Shown here: positions 24,401 to 36,400 of the stretch, piece after piece
How the letters are laid out: each line of letters opens with the position of its first letter
Numbering within the stretch: the first letter of the stretch is position 1
Source of the DNA: Siphonodentalium dalli
Lineage: Eukaryota; Mollusca; Scaphopoda; Gadilida; Siphonodentaliidae
Direction of reading: 5' to 3'
NCBI GenBank assembly: GCA_032622095.1
Contig: CP136062.1
Span: 165,128,590-165,192,589 of the forward strand
Length of the DNA stretch: 64,000 nt
Made by a program: the position numbers and the translations under genes
Notes under the pieces: generated by a model
The model's database searches: none
What the model was told of the DNA's origin: nothing
Seen by the model: the letters and a program-made list of their open reading frames with translations, nothing else

Positions 24401-27400
24401 CATGGATGTTAACAATGACACGTAGATGGGAACGAGTCCTTTTGGGGTCAATTGGCCAAAAAAACATGGCCTCCAGCAGCCATCTTGGATTTTACTCTTT
24501 GCATGACTAAATCCGTTGGCACAGGTTAGACATTTCAATTAGCACCTTTCCTATTCCACCATTTACTGTCAACCATTAAATTATTCCCCTACCTAAGTTG
24601 AGCTACAGTGTCATTGACACTTTCATGTAAATATTCCGGCGATATGTGTAAATCATTTTGGTTGATACAAATGTACATGATATTTTGGAAAACCGTTCCA
24701 AAAGGAGAAAATAAGTTTCGAAGTGACAATGTTTTAGATTGTATCAATAAATAGTCGTGAACACGTGGAAATTTATTTTAAAATTGGCAAAACGTTATGT
24801 ACTGTTAAATCCATTGAATCAATTTCTCACAAAATAATTCACAGCTCATTTGACTCATGTACATCTCCGATATTTGATAAATACAGTTTTATTTCATTTC
24901 AACTTTCATTTCGGGTACAAAATAATTTGATATGGTGAATACCTGGGATATAAAGGTACCTAATTGACAATATATTAACTCTCAAAATATTTATTTACCA
25001 GGCAGTTGCTATGGATACACAAGAGGAGGGAGTACATACGTCCAGTATGGTTGATGATGCCTTCTACATTGTGAAGAAAAGTATCCGGTATTAATATTAC
25101 TCTTTTATTATCTTTTTTCAAGACTTTATATGTGGACTGCCCAGTGCCTAGAAATGTAAGAGGCTTTATTTTGAATCATGTCTCACCTAAAGCTTATCCT
25201 TTCCATGAACGGAGCTTCCCGAAATTTTGCAAAAACCCTGTGGCAATGCATTCTCTTATATATGCGAGTCTCCCATAGGGATCTTTATTGCCGCACCAGC
25301 ACAGCTCCCATCATTAACTCTTTCGCTGCCAAACGCGCATAAATGCGAACTTCGAAGACGCTGCCAATCGCGCATTTTTGCGAATTTGGTATGTAGTCTA
25401 ATGTATGGGATATAACTCTATTCTTTCCGGCATGTTTGACAGTGTACAATGTATTTATCTGTAGTACTGTTGCGCACGAACAATTTAAATCAACAATGTC
25501 CTCAAGGTCATGCTATTTCTGACGTTATGGGAGTACAGTCAGAGACGGAATATTGCATCATTGTTGTTAGCACATGGTTATCAGTCGAAAATGGCTGCTC
25601 GCAAAAGACTCAGGACTGAAGAAGTTATAGTTACTACCTTTATACTCTATTGATCGAGGAGCGCCTGTGGCGCATAAGTTACTTATACCTATTATTTATG
25701 TGGGCAGTAGCCTCTATAGGGGCGCCTGCGGCGCATAAGATACTATGGGTGGTGGGATGGGGTGGTGGGTGGGTAACTAACCTCTATACTCTAATGATCG
25801 AGGGGCGCCTGCGGCGCATAAGATACTTATACCTATTATTTATAATACACCTTTACTGGTTTTGAACAACCCTTGTCTATTGTATCGTTTTCCAGTGGTG
25901 ATAACAGGCAACTAAATTAATTATGCTGGTGAGTTGACCATGCGTATGCCCGCGTGGTCCATATAATTCACATAAATCATCGTAAAACCCAATTTTCCTG
26001 AAATTCAAGATGGCCGTCAAGATCACGTGACTTATAAGGGGCGGAGCAGGGTCATATGTCCCCCTGCAGGTATATATACACATGGGTATGGTTATATATA
26101 TATATATGTATCTATATTTGGAATTGTACCCTATCAGGGAATATTCAAGCAACAAAAGCACGAACTCAACAAAGTTCGCCATTGTATCCCATTTTGCTAC
26201 AAATAGGTGGCAACTTGCATAAATCCAAGATGGACGCCAAGGTCACGTGACCCTATTTTATGTCCAAAGTGGGTTCATATAGGTTACTCCCGTGTACCTT
26301 ACTGTTGGAATCGTATAATTGGGTTGAAAATTAGAAAACAAACAACACACCCATTCATACCCACACAAACTGTACATATACCGGCAAATAGCCACTAATC
26401 CAAGATGGCCGCCAATGTCACGTGACCTTGGTGGGCGTGTCCATGGCGGCATTCGACAGGGTATACCTATGTCTATATACATGTGAAGTTTCAACTAATT
26501 ATATTAGACACTGCTTGAGATATAATGTATTACCCATATATACCTGAAATACATGGATATATGTACAGGATGCGTGGCACTGGGGGTACGTCTGTGGTGG
26601 CGGGTGGCAGCGAAAGAGTTAAAGGGTTAATTTGGTGGGAAATGTTCAGATAATAAGTTCAACAAATTGCCTATGGGTATTTAAATTTAAATGGGTATTT
26701 AATCTACCTCTCCATAACATTCGAAGAATTTTGAACAAAATGGATGCAAACACTCAGCCATACAATTTCGCAATGATTTTAAATGTACCCTAACAAAGAA
26801 ACTACCTAGTAAATATCCATTAATAGTCCAATGTAATAAGAAGTTATGTCCCGACTGTTTTCCACAATAATATGCCAATTAATACATTTCAAATATAATT
26901 GATAGTCAGAAAATTAAAGGAATAGAATAAAATGAGCCCTCTATATCCACGTACATACCCCCTCAGGAACAAATTGACACACCTCCCTGAGAAAACAAAA
27001 CAATTTTACTTTATTAATATCCAGATTTTCAATGTGGCAGTATAGCAAGTTCTCTTCTTATGCATAAGGGATGTTCAGGAAGAACATACATATCCCAGTC
27101 AAATAACCCAATCCAATAACCTTATTTTATTATTCCTATAGCATAGTTATCTCTCTCTATGTATACTTTGTTATTCTGTTTACTTCGGTTATTTGATGAA
27201 ATAAATATTGATTGATAGTAAAGAAAGGGTGAAAACCTAAAAATAATATTATTCTTGTAGAAGGTCCATCTCTAGCAACAGTGTAGATGGAATATGTGCC
27301 ATGCTGAATCATGCTTGTACAATTCTCGAGGAAGACTTCAGAGAAGTTCTGAAAGGAAAGCTGAGACAGGGATTTCCGTCTGGGTTCGACATCACACAGG

Positions 27401-30400
27401 CCTATAATCTCGTTCACAGCAGCATACAACAGGGAAAACTACAAAGCTCAGACACAGAGAAAGCTCAATCAGCATTCCTGGTGTGTACATAGGGGAGCTA
27501 TACACAATCAGCATTCCTGGTGTGTACATAGGGGAGCTATACACAATCCTGCAAATAGTATGTCTGTCATTTGCAGAATGAGGTCTCTATAGGGTGAATT
27601 TAGTAATGCTATCCCACACAGAGGGCAAGCATCACCAAATTCACCCTCTGGGGACCTCATTCTGCTTAGGCCTCATCTTCTGGGAAGTATCTATAGTTTC
27701 AAATTAACATTGTTTTAGTTAACTTTTTCCCTTCTGGGAAGTCTCTATATCCCCTAATTTTCAGAAGATAAAATTTATGATTGAGATGACTTAAGGGTGA
27801 ACATCACCAACTTCAACTGGAGAAATTCAATTGATTCTAGGTCTCCCATAGCAGCGGAGGCCTAAGCAGAATGAGGTTCCCAGATGGTGAATTTGGTGCC
27901 GCTAGCCTTCCATGCAGGATAGCGTCACTAAATTCACCCTCTGTGGACCTCATTCTGCAAATTACAGACACACAATCTGCAGGCTTGGGTATTCACGATT
28001 TCGAGACTAACTGTATCTGGGAGACATAACAGCCAGTGTAGCCTATGTTAAATGTGACATTACTGGTTTGAGGTGGGTGGGGTGCATTATTAACAGTGTG
28101 GCCTGTGTTAAATGTGACATTACTGGTTTGAGGTGGGTGGGGTGCATAATTAACAGTGTGGCCTGTGTTAAATGTGACATTACTGGTTTGAGGTGGGTGG
28201 GGTGCATAATTAACAGTGTGGCCTGTGTTAAATGTGATATTACTGGTTTGAGGTGGGTGGGGTGCATAATAAACAGTGTGGCCTGTGTTAAATGTGACAT
28301 TACTGGTTTGAGGTGGGTGGGGTGCATAATTAACAGTGTGGCCTGTGTTAACTCTTTCATCACTGAATATCATAGCTACATTTATCCCACAACCCTGAAT
28401 ATCTGGCAATAATATTAAGAAAATAGTATGTGCATGTTATGTATACTATACACTATACTAGTTATTGATACCTATGGCAATCTATGTATTGTCATGTTCG
28501 GGAGATATTGAAGTATCAAATGAGTATGTCTGTGTGACTGTCAATTTGTCTCGTTAAGTAATTACAGGTATAAAACAGGTGAGAACCGGTAACATTTACG
28601 TAAAATCGCCTATTACATCTTGTTTTCTGTTATTTGTGGTGCAATATGAATACTACATCTCTAATATAGTTTTACGTTCATGTTCTACTAAACCTCGGTG
28701 AACCTATAGTCCATTTACCTCTGATATACTGTGCCATGACAACAGGTAGAATACATCCTTTACAGGTGTGGTGTATACAAACATTATCCAATGTAGCATT
28801 ATCAATGAAGGTATTCCTTATCAACTGGGGAAACGTATATAAACTCAACAAATAGGTCTTTATGTATGAACAAGTTGTGTTTTCAATTATGTTCCACATA
28901 TCCTTGTAATCACTGTCACATTCTCCACTATAGAGTAATTACTTATTTTACTTCCATGCTCTGAATTCAGGTCAGACAGTTCATTATCGCTAGAGTTAGA
29001 GTAATCAATTTAGTCTCCACTATGATCTTTATCATCTGAGACAAGCTGTTTTCTGGATATTTACTAACTGCACACAATATATCAAATACACAAACATTAA
29101 AATTCTCAAAGAATTCATCCTCAGAAAACTCGTCACCATCACTATCACCCGATATGTTTATAAATTTAGTTTGCTTGGTGTATGCCTGTTTGGAAAGGAA
29201 TAAAACTCGTTTCTATAACATTTTTGAGATAAAACCAAGTTTATATATTTCCTGTCTATGCTCCAGAATACCCCCACATTAGATAAACTTTAATTGTCAT
29301 ATGTTTGTGATTCAAAAGCAATTTAAACACAGGATGCCTGTGTTTGACATAATAGACCGCTACAGCGGGCTGTCGTGATGAAGCGTAATTGTTAATTTGG
29401 CCGCTACAGCGGGCTGCCGTGATGAAAGAGTTAAATGTGACATTACTGGTTTGAGGTGGGTGGGGTGTATTATTAACAGTGTGGCCTGTGTTAAATGTGA
29501 CATTACTGGTTTGAGGTGGGTGGGGTGCATTATTAACAGTGTGGCCTGTGTTAAATGTTTTTCCGCCAAGGAGAAGCCCTCAACTGAACTATATGGATTA
29601 TTATCCTCGGCCTTGTGTTATCAGGAGGGTTAAAATTTATTGTCCGTATATTGCCTACTCAGATCAATCAGTGCTCGGGATTAGCTACGCATGGATGCGT
29701 CTCGTGTAACTCTCGCGTGATTCTCGCGTTGTAACAGTCAGTTTTTAATTCCTCCTCCAGCTATCGGACGTGGTTAATTTTAAGGAAGTATTATTCTGTA
29801 TTGCGCGTTATCAACACATTATTTATTGTTGATAACAACTTGCAATTTATCCGTTGCTTACCCAGTCTTTTAATAAAAAATTTACGAACTCGCAGAAACT
29901 CTTCGTTTCATTGTATGCGCGAATTCCGTGTTTTCTATCGACACATTTCGTCTACGAATTTGTGCTTGAATTTGACCAAAAAATCGTTGGAATCACGTTG
30001 ACATATTCGCCATTGATGGCCATTTTGACTCAGATGCACATCGTTTACTTATGGCCAACCTATATTGCATTATTGTGCAACATATACGGTGGCATGACTC
30101 GTCGAATTTCGGAATCCACGTGGTGCGGTATGCGGAGTAGCCTAATTTCGCGCTACACATTCTATTTACTGACGTCGTCTCTTCGCCCCGTTCAGGTTAT
30201 GTATACCGCCATATCATATATGCAACAGCTATGTTAGTGCGCAGAACGTTGTCCAGGACAGAAATATCTCCTTTGGCACTAATTTACATGAATAAATAAC
30301 TAAGATAGAACTTGTTACCTGATGTAATTTCCTTTGCCTCAACTAATTGTATTTTGTAAGTTGACGTTGAGCAACTGGAACTTCATCGACGTTTGGGAAA

Positions 30401-33400
30401 TAATTATAGAAGAACATCATTGTACCTATACATTATGTCCTTATCATTAATTGTGCTTAAGCGATTAATATTTGCAAATCTTAGCTAGCCCGTAATGTCT
30501 TAACATGAGGGCTTGTATTTGGATACTTGGAACGTTGGTGCAGATGTTAGTGACTTCACAATATTTATTTGACAATCCTGACTCTGTTCTTGCGATTCCA
30601 TTCACTTTCCATCATTGTATCAATGGAATAATTGTTGGCAACAAGGCGATTCTGTTCGTTATACATCTAGTATTATATGACCTGTGTCAAATAATGCTTT
30701 AATACTATAATAGTCTCTTTCTTTACGTACATGTATAGTATGAGTTGACAGTGTCCGGTTGCTACGACTCGTGCAACTGGTTTGATTGGGGAATAGGATT
30801 ATCAGACACACGATTTGACAACAAGGATTTTCGTTTCTAGTTTACATTATCGAATGGCGATCTCGGTCAAATCATAATCTGACTTTCTCTTGGCGACAAT
30901 TGTGTCCGCTTCTTTGCAATTACTTACTGTATTTTGCTGAATGGGTTCCCCTGTTCCAAGACTGCACGGCCATGCAAGCGCAGTAGCCTGAACCTTCAGC
31001 TATAGTTTGCTTACCTATACAATGTCAATTCCGTCCGTGGTCAGAACTCTTTGGTGACATTTTGGATGAGATCCTTGTTGCGAGCCTACTGGCCTACTTG
31101 TGGCAAGTCGCCTTATCCGATGTGACCTGGCATGAACTGTTATCCTCAGACATTAGTGTATCGATACATTCAACATTCATTTGTCCATTAATCAGGACCA
31201 ATATGGTATCAGTGCATCATCGCCACAAAACCGGTCAATGGTGGGCATGACACATGTATGGCCAGCCGTAATAGTTCCATACCAATGGTATCAGTGCCTT
31301 ACATGCTCAATGACATAAGAACTGACTATGTCAATATGGCGACAATTTTTCACCGATACCGACATACTTCTGCGCTTTCAATCCGTGAATAGTAACGGCG
31401 AACTACTATGCATATATATTGTCACGTGCTCCCGATGCATTGCCAATAGCCTTTCCCACTGAGCCCATCACTTGGCTCTCAACCTTCTATTTCCACATAT
31501 CGAACAGATCAAATGTGAAATAGCCTTCACTCACGTATAAAGCACAGTTACATAACATGCATTTATATTGCGCAGGGCCGCTGCCACTATAATTTTCAAC
31601 AGAGACCAACACATGGCTCTTTTCTTTCTATTGCCTCATATCCAATTGATTATCGGGCAAATAATGAAACGGACAGCATTTGTATTGTCACACAAATTAA
31701 GTGCGTTTACATGAACAGCATTTAGATTGATATTGCGCACGTCCACGGCAGGCCTGCGTATTGGAGGCACACAACGGTTCGGTTCACATGACGGTTGCGA
31801 AATCTAGGTTGCGCCAAGGTTGTGTGAGGCTCTCGCGATACTGATTATAACTGTTTGTGTAACTTATGGGTACCTAAGGACAACCAGAAAGCCGACACAT
31901 ACTAGTATGTTACGGCTTGCGCATATTTTGCATTCCGCAGACCTGCCAGTGCCAATTTCAGAAGAGTCCAAAACATATCTCTTCTCCTTCTATTACTAAA
32001 TATCCATATGATTATCTGGTGAATAGAATACCTAAATGACTAACACAAATGACAGCTTTTGTATCATCACATATATACAGCGCCGTTCCGCAAGAAGCCT
32101 CTATATCGTGTGTATGACCACTGCCCAGTACCAGTGACTGGCGGGGTGCCACTATCGTTGATTCGGAAAACCAATCTTCATGGGCGCACGCCTCAGCACC
32201 TGAGCCTTAGGGTGGGGAAGACTCGTCATGTGCCGCTGACAGCGCACCAGCCAACCAGCCTTCAGTTCTTCTCAGATGAAAATGCAGCTCAAGCTCTCAT
32301 TTTCTCTCACAATTCGGAAGACGGATGTAATTGCATCCGTAATATAATCGTTCGTTGTGTTTCTCTCAAATTAAATGTCTTTGTGGAATAGACCTCGATA
32401 CATGCATGTTTAGTTGCACTTTCACATTCCCATACTTTACCTGCGATGGGACCGGTTTTTAAATATACCTCCAATAGTTGAATATTGATTCAACGGTTAC
32501 TGTAACCATGCACATTTTGTCAAGAGGGAGAGGGCAAAGTTTAATGCTCGTGAATTAGAGACTTACAAGTGCATATGGGTGCGAGTACAATTGCTCCTGT
32601 TGTCTGGGAAGGACTGAGACTTCTGTCTCTTCCCCACGGTCCATGGCCCACTCCATGACGAGAGTGGGTCTTGTCCCCCTGGAATCATTCTCCCTCGGGA
32701 TATGTCCAGGCCTGCTATACCTTCGGAGGACTTTCCGTACACGTATAAAACATTCTCCTCACCGTAAGCAAGGGCACCGCGAAAACTGTTCTTGCACAGG
32801 AGAAATTGGTTCTCATCGTCCTCTTCGCCGAGAAGTGACAATATCTTACCTGCAGTTTAATTTCTAGCAGGTAAGAACACGTGGCCACATAATGAATGGA
32901 ATTTACCTTATTAACATTATTTTGCATTAACTAACAAAATGTTTTATGTATTACGCTTGCTAATAACTAACAGAATGTCTTGCTTATAGTTGACGAGATT
33001 CGACTTTGATGGCCATACACTGTGCGGGTTGCTCAAGAAATAAATGCAGCAATATGCGGTATTGTCATTGTTGGATGAGGGCCCGTTGGTCCATGGTTAA
33101 ACAATTTGAGCTCCAGCCAAAATGCCTTCTGACGCTTCCCCACGGCGCTGTGGCCCACCCCATTATGAGGGTCGGTCTTGTCCCCCTGGAAACGTCATCC
33201 CACGTGATACGTCCAGGCCTGCTCCTCTGCCGTCATGGGATCCTAGTGGTATGTCATCGACGTTGATTCCAGCTTGTCTGGACCACCTGCATTCGGGAGA
33301 TTCGGTGGGGGGGTTTTCTCTGGTCAAATTGATCCTTCTAATTTTATCTTTTTGCTGACCTTCTGGCATTGGGGTGGGCCAAAGCACCTTAACTTCAACT

Positions 33401-36400
33401 GCGAGAGCATTTATACCTCGTTCGAGCCATTCCTCGAGTGGGCTTCCCTATAGTACCTTATCTCAACCTGATGCAGGGTGTTCTGTTGCTGTGGTCGATA
33501 CTGACATGCTTCCTATACTTCTCATGGCGTCTGATGCTTTGACGACGATGGGCAAGAATCACGGGATTCTGTCGTTCCTAAGGAACTCGCTTTGCGTATG
33601 GACACGACATGGGTCGATCTATTGTACAAAACTTCATCACAGGATATGTGTCAACTGACTTACACAAACTTGCACAACTGTACCAGTCTTTACCTCGGGA
33701 TGAACCAGTTCGAGCCCCATGGTCCTGCACCAGCAGTCCGTGGCAGGCGGGGTGCCGTTCTCGGAGATTCGGGCAACCAATCCTCCAGGACAATCGCACC
33801 CGAGCCTTTGGAGGCTGTTCTGTGTGGGGACGACTCGATGTCGCATACTGTCAATAGTGCTTTCTATTTTGGAAGATATCTACAGAAATCACTCTCATCA
33901 CATGAAAACGAGAAGAAGACGCAGTGAAGTCAGCTGCAGAAGAAGAAGTCTCTACTTGCTCAGTTTCTAGCTGGCGCGTATGGTGTGGCACTGCCTGGGA
34001 CATTTCTTCCTAAAACCAGGGGGGGCAGGTACAAGCTTGAGCAATACTGGAATCTGAATTTATGAGCTCTTTCACATAACATATCAAGGCTGATTCATGA
34101 CTAAATCACATTTACATGAAATATGTTTTCGGAAGAGTACATTCCCGTCAAACTGGGATATTAAATTTATTGCTCGTTGCCTCCTCCTGGGCTTGCATTC
34201 TAATCCATATAGTTCAGTTGAGGGCTTCTCCTTGGCGGAAAAATATAATTTTTAAATATAAAATTACTTTTTCCTTAAGGGAAGCCCGAAACTGAACTAT
34301 CAGAGATCCCTCCCATGGCGGTGCCATTCCCAACCCTGCGACTCGCAAATCCTATGATTCGGTAGGAAAATTAAAAACTGACTGTTACAACGCGAGAATC
34401 ACGCGAGAGTTACACGAGACACATCCATGCGTAGCTAATCCCGAGCACTGATTGATCTGAGTAGGCAATATACGGACAATAAATTTTAACCCTCCTGATA
34501 ACACAAGGCCGAGGATAATAATCCATATAGTTCAGTTTCGGGCTTCCCTTAAGGAAAAAGTAATTTTACATTTAAAAATTATATGACATTACTGGTTTGA
34601 GGTGGGTGGGGTGCATTATTAACAGTGCAGCCTGTGTTAAATGTGACATTACTGGTTTGATGGTTTAATTATTTTATGAAACTCTAAAAGTTAACAAATA
34701 AGAAGTGTGAAATTTGAATTTGTGAAATGATTTTGTATTCAGTGCAAGCCAATTCTGTATGTTTAGCTTTAGGAATATAGCCCAATTTCTCTGCCCTGAA
34801 TTTGGTCATCTGCGCTTGCAAGACATTATTTTAAAATTGCTATTATAACAATTTAGTCGATTTATTTCAAAAACTCGACTTATGGTTTGACGAGTTTGTC
34901 TATTTTAGCAATATTATGACCGATAACTTGTACAAACGTCAACTGATCAATTCATTTTTGGTATATGTATCTTTCACAACAATATCTTGATAGATTTCGA
35001 AAACCAGATTTGTTCAATGTTTTTAATACCTGAGTTATGGTTCCCCGATTCGTCCACTTTTAGTGATTCTGGTTTGGACAGATCCACACTTATTGGCAAA
35101 ATAACTTGACAAGTGCCATCTTTGATGTACTACCCTTGTTATATTTTAGAAGTCTGGTGGTTTGAGCGTACAACTTGCACAGTTTGATGTCTGAAGGGGG
35201 ACCATTGAATTTTGCAGCAGTAGCTTGGTCTCAAATTAAGCAATGTCTGATGGTATAGTCACACACTAAATCAAAACTTTTGCATATTTTTATATATTAA
35301 AAATTGAATCTCAAATATTTGCAGGAACCTAATGCAAGGATGTAATTCAAATCTATACAAGAATCTGTGACATCTATTCAGTATATGGTACAAAAACTAA
35401 TGAAAATAATTTAAAAAAAATTAATCAATCATAAATTCCGGGAAGTGTTGACAGCCTTAGTTCTTAAATTTTAATGTCTTCACATGACTTTATAGCCTTT
35501 TCTTCGTTGAAATTTACAGACGACACTGAATAACTGTGAAGTGAGCAGTGACTATGTGAAGGCGCTGAAGACCAGTGTAGAGGTAACTTGCTACTCATCT
35601 GTTAAACCACTAATAAATGGGTAAAAAGTACACTGTTATTCTAAAATGTAGACATGCCAGCTGAATTATCTGTTATCTATTATTTGATATTATTTATTCG
35701 TCTGGTTGGCATCTGCTTATTATCCCCCGCCAAATTTAAAATTTGCGGGGTATATAGTAATGGGTTCCGTCTGTCCGTCCATCTGTCGTGCCGTCTGTCC
35801 CGAATTTGTAAGAGTCATAACTTGAACAAATGTCAACGGATTTCAAAGATTTGTGGTATATGAGTTCACCTGACCACTACCTAGAATGAGTTCGCAAGCC
35901 AGGTCCGGCCGGATATATTTACCGCAGTTATTGAACTTTGTTTATTATTTTTGTCGAATTTACCAAATAGCAAATAGACGACGTCACAGGGCTCATTTCC
36001 ACAAATGTCAACGGATTTCAAAGATATTTGGTATATGAGTTCACCTGACCATTACCTAGAATGAGTTCGCAAGCCAGATCCGGCCGGATATTTTTACCGG
36101 AGTTATTGGACTTTGTTTATTATTTTAGTCGAATTTACCAAATAGCAAATAGACGACGTCACAGGGCTCATTTCCACAAATGTCAATGGATTTAAAATAT
36201 TTTTGGTATATGAGTTCACATGACCAGTATCTAGAACGAGTTCGCAAACCAGGTCCGGCCGGATATTTTCAGCAGAGTTATTGGACTTTGTTTATTTTTT
36301 TGTGTGCAAATGGATGACGTCACAGGGCTCATTTCCACAAATGTCAATGGATTTCAAAGATTTTTGGTATATGATTTCACATGACCAGTATCTAGAACGA

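Noticed and set aside
22303-24616. Several 60-97-codon ORFs with repeated MAAGGH-like peptides
   Set aside because: They follow the ~160-bp repeat units on both strands; no splice signals or domain.
27993-28412. Overlapping ORFs of 138, 106 and 114 codons on both strands
   Set aside because: They come from a 60-bp tandem repeat whose length is a multiple of three, so the frames stay open without coding.
32059-33970. ORFs of 70-111 codons in the DIRS-like element as intact genes
   Set aside because: No reverse transcriptase, recombinase or methyltransferase motif seen; several overlap on opposite strands. Only one stretch was kept as a possible remnant.
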